Made by a program: the position numbers and the translations under genes. The notes under the pieces were generated by a model, which made no database searches, was not told the origin of the DNA, and saw nothing but the letters and a program-made list of their open reading frames with translations. Positions 12,028 through 21,019 of a stretch of DNA of 64,000 nt are shown piece after piece. Source of the stretch: Aegilops tauschii subsp. strangulata (taxonomy: Eukaryota > Streptophyta > Magnoliopsida > Poales > Poaceae); contig NC_053037.3 in the NCBI RefSeq assembly GCF_002575655.3, positions 503,324,544 to 503,388,543 on the forward strand, written 5' to 3'. The stretch's first letter is position 1; each line of letters opens with the position of its first letter.

Positions 12028-13681
12028 ACCTGATCACCGGATCATTTGGCACATATACGCGGTCCTCGAACCATAAGGTATCGTGCTCATCCTCACGAAA
12101 TCCCTTGGCTTTTCCTTTGCTCATCTTCTCCTTTATCTCTTCAATCTCCTTGTCTGTCTTCTGAGCTTCTCTGATCCTTTCCATCAAGGTAGACTGAATC
12201 TCCAATGTCGCTAAATAGCCTCTAGGGACTATCTCCAAGCATAGCTCACGTATGTCCTCGGCTAACTCCTGAGGTAACTCTCCTGTCATGAGGGTGTTGA
12301 CATGACTCTTGCGGCTCAACGCGTCTGCTACTACGTTAGCCTTTCCAGGGTGATAATGCACTCTCATATCATAGTCTTTGATGAGCTCCAACCATCTCCT
12401 CTGTCTGAGGTTTAACTCCTTCTGCGTGAAAATGTACTTCAAACTCTTGTGATCCGTGTACACTTCACAATGGTTTCCGATGAGAAAATGTCTCCATGTC
12501 TTCAATGCATGCACCACAGCTGCTAATTCCAAATCATGCGTAGCATAATTCTTCTCATGGGGTTTAAGTTGTCGTGAAGCATACGAAACAACTCTTCCTT
12601 CCTGGATAAGCACTGCTCCGAGTCCTCGACGAGAAGCGTCGCAATAAACTTCATAGTCCTTGCGTTGATCTGGCAGAATCAACACGGGTGATGTAACCAA
12701 TCGTTTCTTCAACTCCTGGAAACTAGCTTCACATTCCTCTGTCCAATTAAATTTGGTGTCCTTCTTCAATAGCTCAGTCATGGGCTTAGCAATCCTTGAG
12801 AAATTCTCGATAAATCTCCGGTAGTATCCTGCGAGTCCAAGAAAACTCCGGATTTCTCCAACTGTAGTGGGCGATTCCCAACTTGTCACTGTGTCAACCT
12901 TGGCAGGGTCTACTGCTATTCCTTCTCCAGAAATAACATGTCCACGTAATCCAACTTCCTTCAACCAAAACTCACATTTGCTGAACTTGGCATATAACTG
13001 ATGTTCCCTGAGCTTCTCAAGTACCAATCGTAAATGCTCCTCATGCTCTTCTTCATCCTTGGAAAAGATTAAAATATCATCAATGAACACCACGACGAAC
13101 TTATCCAGAAACTCCATAAACACTTTGTTCATCAGGTTCATGAAATAGGCCGGTGCGTTAGTCAGTCCAAATGACATAACGGTATACTCATACAATCCAT
13201 ATCTGGTGGTAAATGCTGTCTTGGGTATATCCTGCTCTCGAATCTTTAACTGATGGTATCCTGATCGTAGATCGATCTTGGAAAATACCTTAGCTCCTTG
13301 CAGGCGGTCAAACAAATCATTGATCATCGGCAGTGGGTACTTGTTTTTGATGGTCACTTCATTCAATCCTCGGTAATCAACAACCATCCTTAGTGATCCA
13401 TCTTTCTTCTCTACTAGAAGTACTGGTGATCCCCAAGGTGACGAACTTGGGCGAATATAGCCTTTATCCAGTAACTCCTTGATCTGTTTCTTAATTTTCT
13501 CCAAATCCTTTGCGGGCATCCTGTACGGTCTCTTAGATATTGGCCCTGTGCCTGGCAAAAGTTCAATCAAAAACTCAATGTCTCTATCTGGTGGCATGCC
13601 TGGCAACTCCTCTGGAAATACATCCGGATAATCCTTCACCACTGGTACTTCCTCCTGTACAACTCCTGATAAGGAATTCAC
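12028..13681 (-). pseudogene. Element B reverse transcriptase and RNase H
   Basis: A long open frame runs from a TAA at 13682-13684. It holds an [14 protein letters not shown] linker, RT motifs [28 protein letters not shown] and [11 protein letters not shown], then the [13 protein letters not shown] connection. RNase H follows ([42 protein letters not shown]) and ends at the linker ADALSRK. The enzyme would copy the element RNA into DNA and degrade the template. The catalytic DD pair and RNase H acidic residues are present. It is fused at its end to out-of-frame integrase sequence by the deletion near 12030, so the polyprotein cannot yield an integrase. Confidence 0.9.
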
Positions 13682-14470
13682 TTAAGTCCTCTTCGGCATA
13701 TGCCTGGATACATACTTGATCCTTTTTCCTTCCGGGGTGGTAAGCAAAATAGTCTTGCTGGCACAATCGATGTTTCCTCCATACAACGATAGCCAATCCA
13801 TTCCCAAAATCACATCCAAACCTTGCGATTCCAAAACAATGAGGTCTGAGGGGAAAACATGCCTTCCAATGGCCAACGGTATCTTAAAACATCCTTGGGT
13901 GGCCATATACTCTGCTCCTGGCAAGGTTACTAACATGGGGCTTTTGAGAACTTGGGTGGACATCTTAAACTTGTTTACGAATCCCCTTGATATGTATGAA
14001 TGCGATGCACCAGTATCGAAAAGAACATTTGCAGTAAATGACTTAACCAAAAACTTACCTATTACTGCATCAGGCTGAGCTTCAATCTCCTCCACGCTCA
14101 CGTGGTTCACATGTCCTTTGTTGAACGGGTTCGGCTTCTTCCCAGAGCTTCCATTGCCGTTTCCATTTTGGGCTTCGGGACAATCAGTTGCATAATGTCC
14201 CGTCTTCTGGCACTTGAAACAAGTAATGTGACATAGATCTCTCTTGGTTGGGGTAGATGGGTTGGTGCGGTTCTGTCCATTTCCTCCTCCATTCCCATTA
14301 CCATTCTTGGAGCCATTATGGTTGTGCGAACTACCTCCTCCATGGGTATGCTGAAACTGTCCTCCCGGCTTCGGGGTAAATCGTGGCTTCTGCTGGGCTC
14401 CAGAATTATACTTCCCTTGTCCATACTTCCTCTTGCGGTTTTCAATCTGCTGTTGCTTCCCCTCTATCAT
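13682..14470 (-). pseudogene. Element B gag C-terminus with zinc knuckle, and aspartic protease
   Basis: Residues 1-75 are basic and rich in Asn, Gly and His. The CCHC knuckle CFKCQKTGHYATDC starts at about residue 84 and would bind element RNA. The retroviral-type protease follows, with FDTGASHSYIS at about residue 151 and the LGMDWL motif near its end. The frame is continuous with gag upstream and RT downstream except for single in-frame stops, TAG at about 14486-14488 and TAA at 13682-13684. Ancestrally it was one gag-pol frame. Confidence 0.88.
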
Positions 14471-14488
14471 GAGAGCTCTATCTACCAG

Positions 14489-15103
14489 CTACTGGTAGTT
14501 GTTGAAGGTTGCTACCATCAACTGCATACTCAGCTCATCATTCAGTCCTTCTAGAAATTTCTCCTGCTTGGCTGCATCCGTAGCAACGTCATCGGGTGCA
14601 TAACGTGCTAACTTACTGAAATCTTCCACATACTGGCCTACGGTGCGTCCTCCTTGGCGTAGGTTGCGAAACTCACGCTTCTTCATAGCCATAGCTCCTG
14701 CTGAAACATGAGTTGTATGAAAAGCTTGCTGAAACTGGTCCCATGTGACAGTGTCAATAGGGTGTGTGGCTGTATAATTCTCCCACCATGATGCTGCGGG
14801 TCCATCAAGCTGATGTGCGGCAAAACGCACTCTTTCCGCATCTGTGCATCCTGCAGTGGTCAACTCCCTTCCAACTTTGCGGAACCAATCATCTGCTACA
14901 ATCGGCTCGGTGCTACTGGAAAACACCGGCGGGTTTAGCCTTAAGAAACGGGCTAAGTGGTCAACAGGTGGTGGTGGCGGTGGGTTGTTGTTGTTGTTGT
15001 TGCCTTGGTTCTGAACTAACACTTGCATCAAGGCATTCTGTTGCTGAATCAACTGGGTGATCTCTGGCGGGAAAACAAATCCGGGGTCGCGTCTCGGAGG
15101 CAT
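14489..15103 (-). pseudogene. Element B gag, capsid part
   Basis: The frame starts MPPRRDPGFVFPPEIT. It has a Gln- and Asn-rich linker and six prolines near residues 43-48, followed by the retrotransposon gag domain (WFRKVGRELTTAGC, RFAAHQLDGPAASWW, FHTTHVSAGAMAMKKREF, VGQYVEDFSKLARYAP). This is the capsid protein that packages the RNA. It ends at an in-frame TAG after FNNYQ, and the frame continues without a shift into the zinc-knuckle segment. Without that stop it would be an intact gag. Confidence 0.88.
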
Positions 15104-15303
15104 CTGATAGGTTTAGAAAAGATGAGAATTAAGAATAGAATGAGGTCTAGAGAGAAAACACTACCCATATGCTCATGAGAAAAATTCAATCAATATCACT
15201 CAATCAATCCAAACAAGGCAAAACAATCGATCTAACTAGCGTTACAAAGTGCTTGAGCTATACTACTAAATGGGGGAAAAACTACTACTGATATGGTAGT
15301 CTA

Positions 15304-16035
15304 CTAAAAATTCTGATCCGTTGAAGACTCCATGATGTCTGCTCCAGCTTCATCAATCCATTCCTCTTCACTTGGTTCCGAGTCGGTGTCGTCGATGATG
15401 ATGCAGTTATCCGGACAAGTGCATTCGTCGACTTCTGCTTTTGGCACTGGATTTCCCACGAATGTTCCAATCTTATTCTCCAGGTCGTCAATCTTCCCGA
15501 CTAGTGCGTTGATTTCCTCCAGATAATCTTCGCGTGTAGTCTTGAGTTCTTCTTGGAGTTCCTTGATCTTCGTGAATGCCTTCTTCAGTTCTTCCTTGTC
15601 CGTGCATATCTGGTTCTCCTGGCGTCGAATATGTTGGTTCTGCTCCTGGATGAAAGCTGCAATTGATCCATCCTTCTTGGTCTTGATCATCTCCCATTGC
15701 GCGTCTCGACGTCCACAAATTTGATAAATTGTATCCTTAAGCTCCTGGTGATAGACTTCTCCAATGCGTCCCATGGCGATGTGTGCGGCCATGCTCTTCC
15801 CTAAACTCCAAGTTGGTGCTTCGAAAACCAATCTTATGGGTTCCGTAATTGGCGCAAACGTTCTTCCTGGAATGATCACTTGAATCTTCCAGCTCTCCTC
15901 TTCCGGTAACGTAGCGTTGTAGGTTCCGGTGACGCTTGGTATTCCTATGTTCAAGTACTTGGTGACTTCCTTCAAATGTCGTCCAAATGGCGTGTCTTCA
16001 TCTGGTTGCATGAACTTGCTCCTTGCATTCGCCAT
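15304..16035 (-). CDS. Element B extra ORF upstream of gag, 243 aa; unknown function
   Basis: This fully open frame lies in sense orientation between the PBS and gag. Residues 1-110 look globular (PDEDTPFGRHLKEVTKYLNI, then PITEPIRLVFEAPTW). Residues of about 125-195 form a charged coiled coil (KEELKKAFTKIKELQEELK). A CTCPDNC cysteine cluster lies near 210, followed by an acidic tail (DDTDSEPSEEEWIDE). There is no signal peptide, membrane segment or catalytic motif. Extra ORFs are known in some plant gypsy elements, but I do not recognise this one. Gag-pol in the same copy has two stops and a deletion, yet this ORF has none. Confidence 0.65.
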   Translation of the reverse strand: MANARSKFMQPDEDTPFGRHLKEVTKYLNIGIPSVTGTYNATLPEEESWKIQVIIPGRTFAPITEPIRLVFEAPTWSLGKSMAAHIAMGRIGEVYHQELKDTIYQICGRRDAQWEMIKTKKDGSIAAFIQEQNQHIRRQENQICTDKEELKKAFTKIKELQEELKTTREDYLEEINALVGKIDDLENKIGTFVGNPVPKAEVDECTCPDNCIIIDDTDSEPSEEEWIDEAGADIMESSTDQNF

Positions 16036-16127
16036 TCCTAAAAGAGTAGAAAGTGGAGAGGGGTCAGAAATGAGAAGAGAGATGTTTTCTAGGGCTTAAG
16101 CTTAGTGGTCGTGTCCTATAGTCAGCG

Positions 16128-16143
16128 TGTGCTCTGATACCAA
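16128..16143 (-). promoter_or_regulatory. Primer-binding site of element B
   Basis: On the minus strand TGGTATCAGAGCAC lies a few bases after the 5' LTR end. It is complementary to the 3' end of initiator tRNA-Met, the usual primer for chromoviruses. Confidence 0.9.
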
Positions 16144-16146
16144 CTT

Positions 16147-18878
16147 TGTAGCGACCAGACCTCAAATGGCATGTGCTGCTGTGCACCAGTGTCATCCCTA
16201 GATTAGTAATGCTGACACGCACAGTACAAATGGAGGATTTATAACAGAGTAGCAATCACACACTTATTACATCGATATCTCCGAAGAGATTAAGTATAAT
16301 AAACATGGCTTAAGGCCATCTAATAACGATAACAACAGAAGACCTGGAAGAATAGTGAGTCCATCAACTCCAGCGGCATCACTGAGTATAAGACCACGAC
16401 CTAGGGCACCTTACTCGTCGTCTGAAAAGTCTGCAACATGAAACGTTGCAGCCCGAAACGGGTCAGCACATAGAATATGCTGGCAGAGCAACACATAGAG
16501 AGCAATGAACAATGATAAGGCTATACTATATGCATATATGGCTGGTGGAAAGGCTCTATGGTTACAGTTTTTGCGAAAAGCCAATTTTATCCTACTTCAA
16601 AGGAATAAATTTTATTTAACTATCATGGTGGTTGAAACATTGAGAAGGTACCTCCAACTCAATCCCAATTAAGTAACATCATTAACCCAACAAAATTAAT
16701 TATAAGTATCACGGTGATGAGATTCAAATGATAATCCAGGTACTAGATACTCAAGTTGTCCATAACCGGGGACACGGCTAATCATGATCAGTTTGTACAC
16801 TCTGCAGAGGTTTGCGCACTTTTCCCCACAAGACCCGATCGCCTCCGCTTGATTCTCGCATTGCATGATGTTTGAGAAACGGATGACCGAGACACAGTCT
16901 TTCAGAAACAGTCACTCTCTACTCTGGATGGACCGGTACACCTACTTTCCCCTACATCTGCTAGTCCACCTCTTCAAGAGATCCTGTAACCTACTCAGCT
17001 ATGCTAGAGCCCATAATAGCTTCCGGCTGCACACGGAAGTTTCTAGCATGAATAATCTTATGATCCCTTTGAGCCTGGGTGGCGGACCTTATACATACAG
17101 GCAACACTGGGTTCTCCAGGTGCCTCAATTCACCCAGATGTGAGTTTTAGTTGCCACCTTAAGTTGAACCATTATTAAACAATCTCACATCTGTCGTGGA
17201 TATCTCTCAAACCCAATCCACGTCTACGAGCATAGCATGGCAATATAATAGCAACGTAGAAGTAACTCCCAAGGGTTTGATAAAGAACAGGTAATAGGTA
17301 CTACCTCAACTACTTCCCGATACCCACAGTTTAATTAGATCCTAATCATGCAATGTTTGAGGAAAACAGATCTAATGCAATAAAACTGGGTATGAACTGG
17401 GTATGATCAAAGTGTTACTTGCCTTGCTGATGATCCGCAAAACCTAGCAAGTCGAAGTAACAAGCGGCACACTCCGGGTACTCTATCGCAAACAAACAAG
17501 CATACAATCAGTACTGATCTAATGCACAGGTAAAACTCGAAAGAAAGATCCAACCAGAAAGTTCAACTTAAGAACTCCGGTTTGCAAAAAGAATCAACTC
17601 GAAAGAAGCAACGAAAGTCAAACGGCGAAAGAAAGAAACTTCGTTTGCTAATCTGGATCTAGGTCAAATTTTACTGTAGCAAAAACTTGTTTGAGTAGGT
17701 TAAACGGAAAGAGAATTTCGAGACGAAACTCTAGGCGCTTGAATCACCTGATTCCGATAAACGAGCGAAAAGTTAAACAGATTCGAAAATTCGATCGGAA
17801 ATCGAATCTGAGAAAATAGCGAGAAAAATCCGTCGAAAAAAAAACGGACGAACGGTTAAATAACGGACGTTCGTTAACAGAGAAAAACCGACGAACGCGT
17901 TCGTTAAAACGAACGGTTCGGTGAACGCTCGTGAAATAAGAAAACAGAAAAAAAAACGATCTAGGGTTTTTTTTAAACAAAAGGTTTTTTTTCAGAAAAC
18001 CGGTCAACGTTGAAGACGGCCGGCGGCAGTACCTCGTGGCGGGGCTCCGGCGAGGGGCTCCGGCGGGCGAGGCTCGGCGGCTAGGGTGCGGGGCTCGGGG
18101 GCGGCGGCTCCGGCGGCGAGGGGCTCCGGCTCGGGGGCTCCCGGCGGCGGGCGGCGAGGCAAAAGCGAGCGGCGGCGGCGGCTAGATGCGGCGGCGGCGG
18201 GCGGCTCCTCCGGCGGCGATGGTGACGACGAAAACGGAGGGGGGGTATATATGGAGGGGGGGCTAGGGGGCTTGGGGAAGGGGCACCGAGGCGGCGGCGG
18301 CTCCCGTGGCGAGCTCGGACTCCGGCGGCGGCGTGCTCCCTTGTGGGGAGAGGAGAGCGCGGGTGGGCCGTCGGCTGGGCTCGGCGCGTTTGTTTTTTTT
18401 TTAAATATGTTCTGCGGAAAATATTGCGTAGAAAAATAAATAAAAATCAGAAAAAATATGAAATAAATTTTCCCCGTCTAGTTAGAAAGTCTAGAATAGG
18501 GTGAACATTTTTAAAATCAAAAATAAATATTTTGAAAACATGCATATTTTTTTAAATGCAATAAAATTGCAAATAAAATCCAATTAAATTCCAAATAATG
18601 ATTTTAACATTTTTCCTCCGGTATTTGAATATTTTGGAGAAGTCATATTTTCTCCTCTCGTTTATTTTAAAATGAAATATTTTTTCGGAGAGAAAAATAA
18701 TTAAAATCCAAATCCTCGTTTGAAAAATCAAATAAGAAAATTCGAGAAAATCCCCAACTGTCTCCGAGGGTCCTTGAGTTGCTTAGGATTTATCGAGGAT
18801 TTGTCAAAATGCACAAAACATGATATGCAAATGATGATCTATGTATAACATTCCAAATTGAAAATTTGGGATGTTACA
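16147..18878 (-). repeat. 5' LTR of element B
   Basis: It is about 2.73 kb long and matches the left LTR with few differences. On the minus strand a TATATAT box at 18246-18252 precedes a GC-rich tract (18010-18240). This is the likely RNA start region of the element. Confidence 0.93.
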
Positions 18879-18883
18879 GCGCA

Positions 18884-19923
18884 CCACATCCACGGTGCGC
18901 CATTTAGTAATAGAAATTTTTTTTAAATTTTTTCAAAACTACTAATGGCGCACCGTGGGATGGTGTGCCATTAGTAGTTCAACTAGTAATGGCGCACCAT
19001 CCCACGGTGCGCCATTAGTAATTATGTTTCAATTTTTTTTTAATTTTTTTATTTTTATTTTTTAAACTACTAATGGTGCACCGTGGGACGGTGCGCCATT
19101 ACTAGTTCAAGTAGTAATGGCGCACCACTCCCACGATGCGCCATTACTAGTTGAACTACTAATGGCGCACCACTCACAGGTGCGCCATTAGTAATTTTGT
19201 TACAAATTTTGTTTCAAATTTTTTTTTGAAAAACTACTAATGGCGCACGGTTGGGGTGGTGCGCCATTACTAGTTGAACTACTAATGGCGCACCACCCCC
19301 ATGGTGCGCCATTAGTAACTTGGCCCATTCCACCGAATGCACCCCCCCCCCCCCCCCCCGTGGACCGACTTTTCAGTTTAAAAAAATAAAAGAAAATGAT
19401 GGAAATGTCAAAAAATAAAATAAAATAAGTTTCCCATGTGATATGTGATCTAGTTGTTGGGAAAATTAACAAATATGAATTTCGACTTTATTTGCAAAAT
19501 CTCTCTGGAATTTCTTAAAATGGGCATAACTTTTGCATACGAACTCAGATGAAAAAGTTTTTTATATGAAAAATCATCTACTCGAAAAGGTACATCCGAA
19601 TTTAATCGGGGGAACCCCGTTAAACATTTTCAAAATCCTCAAAAACCTAACAGAAAAAAAGATACGGGGCTTTCAAGATCTGTAGGCAAAAAAATTAAAA
19701 AAATTTCAAACTTACTAGTGGCGCACAGGTTGCTAGGTGCGCCACTAGTAACAGAAAAAATATTGGTTTTGAAATTTTTTTTTGGATTTTTTTTTCAAAA
19801 AATGATTCGTAATATGACAGGGAAGTTTGAAATATTTCTCGAAATTTCATCATACTCATGAATATGAACAAAGTCCTAGACATCAACAAGGTTTAATAGG
19901 ATTGATATGATAGATATATCAAC
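18884..19923. repeat. Non-autonomous CACTA, subterminal repeats and filler
   Basis: Inverted pairs of ACTAATGGCGCACC and GGTGCGCCATTAGT run to about 19320. An 18-base C run follows (19342-19359), then AT-rich filler with one more pair (ACTAGTGGCGCAC) near 19715-19752. No coding signal is visible. Confidence 0.75.
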
Positions 19924-20033
19924 AAGTGGCTGTTAAGTTAGGTGGTGCTGGGGTTGGATAGAACCGCGAAGTTAAGCGTGCTCGGGCTGGAGTAGTGTCA
20001 GGATGGGTGACCTTCCGGGAAGTTTGACCACTT
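19924..20033 (+). ncRNA. 5S rRNA-like sequence inside the non-autonomous CACTA
   Basis: From about 19967 the sequence follows the conserved plant 5S rRNA internal promoter: box A-like GAAGTTAAGCGTGCT, the intermediate element GGAGTAGTGTCAGG, and box C-like GGATGGGTGACC then TTCCGGGAAGT. Upstream GGTGGTGCTGGGGTTGGATAG resembles the 5S 5' half more weakly. AAGTGG at the start and CCACTT at the end could pair as a terminal stem, giving a unit of about 110 nt against 119-120 for 5S. It sits alone, so it is a captured or derived copy, not a 5S gene array. Whether it is transcribed is unknown. Confidence 0.7.
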
Positions 20034-20423
20034 AGTGCGATTTGACTTGAAATTAAGCATATGGACCTGAGATTAAGCCATAGTGACCCGAGATTAAGAA
20101 AAAAATTGAAAAAAAAATTTAATTTTTTTTGAAAAACTTTTCTTTTGAAAAAAATATTTCTGAAAAAATATTTGAAAAAAATTTGTTACTAATGGCGCAC
20201 TTCTATGTGGTGCGCCATTACTAAGTCAGATAGTAATGGCGCACCGTGGCATATACTAATGGCGCACCACTGGTGCGCCATTAGTATACCAGATACTAAT
20301 GGCGCACCAGCGGTGCGCCATTAGTAAAAATTACTAGTGGCGTGATGCTAGTGGCGCACCAGTAGTGCGCCATTAGTAGGCAAAACTGGTGCACCACTAG
20401 TAGGCCTTTTTCTAGTACTGAAA

Positions 20424-20575
20424 CTAGTAATGGCGCACTGTTCCCTGGTGCGCCATTAGTGTTTTTTTTTGCAAAACTACTAATGGCGCACCACCAGCAG
20501 GTGCACCATTAGTAACCAGGGTTACTAATGGCGCATTAGGTGGTGGTGCGCCATTAGTAACCTGGGACGAGCTAG
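20424..20575. repeat. CACTA-1 left subterminal repeats, inner part
   Basis: This continues the 8097-8415 array after the nested element: three more inverted GGCGCACC pairs, ending just before the transposase leader. Confidence 0.8.
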
Positions 20576-21019
20576 ATATTTTGGACAGCCACACCTACCC
20601 ACTCACTTTCCCCACTTCATTCTCTCCTCCTCCTCCTCCAAGCTTGTCTCGGCTGCCTCCTCCTCCTCACCTCATTTGCACCATAAATTCATCCAAATTA
20701 AGTGGTTAAACCCCCTTTTTTGATAGGTAAGTAAGGGGGAAGCTATCTTTATGTTGTTCTCCCTCCAACAACGTGCACATGCACTTTTTATGTCCTAGCT
20801 AGATCTATGTATGTTTGTGGTGTTGCATATATGTTTGTGTTTGCAGGTACCGGTATTTGAAATGCGATAGTTGCCAATATTTTGCTGGAATGTTGATTCA
20901 TTTCCGTTTCGGCGAGAATTTTGGCACTATGCATTCTTTTTGGTCCTATTTTTAGGGAAAGTCATGCCAAATTTTCTCTTGGTTCTAAAATATCGTTTTG
21001 CTCGACCCCGCAGGCGACC
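20576..21019 (+). promoter_or_regulatory. Leader of the CACTA-1 transposase gene with likely untranslated exons
   Basis: A CT-rich tract (20620-20680) is followed by a donor-like ATAG|GTAAGTAAG near 20727, an acceptor-like TTTGCAG near 20846, and a second acceptor-like CCCCGCAG ending at 21013. The block from about 20883 (TTTGCTGGAATGTTGATT) to 20975 is similar to 27200-27286, upstream of the second gene. No clear TATA box is visible. Confidence 0.5.

Larger units (their letters stand above)
8545..18878 (-). mobile_element. Chromovirus-type Ty3/gypsy LTR retrotransposon (element B)
   Basis: This is a complete structure with two LTRs (TGTAGCGACC to GATGTTACA) and TSD GCGCA at 8540-8544 and 18879-18883. 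On the minus strand it holds a PBS, an extra ORF, gag, protease, RT and RNase H, a truncated integrase, a chromodomain remnant and a PPT. RT, protease and chromodomain motifs place it in the chromovirus branch, most like the Tekay/Del type. The LTRs differ by scattered substitutions and small indels only, so the insertion is fairly recent. It inserted into the nested non-autonomous CACTA. Confidence 0.93.
8416..20420. mobile_element. Non-autonomous CACTA of the same family, nested in the left end of CACTA-1
   Basis: An internal CACTACTACAAAAACAGC terminus starts at 8416. A matching right terminus (GGCCTTTTTCTAGTACTG) ends at 20420, and AAA lies at both 8413-8415 and 20421-20423. Removing it rejoins an inverted subterminal pair of CACTA-1 (GCCATTACTAGTTT to AAACTAGTAATGGCGC). 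Its last 180 or so bp closely match the CACTA-1 right end (32440-32622). Without gypsy B it is about 1.7 kb and has no ORF of its own. The right terminus reads CAGTA instead of CACTA, a one-base change. Confidence 0.82.

Noticed and set aside
19342..19359. 18-base C run, and a second one at 36708-36720
   Set aside because: These homopolymers are more likely hard-to-sequence simple repeats than signals. The second one shifts the CACTA-2 transposase frame, so that lesion might be a sequencing error.
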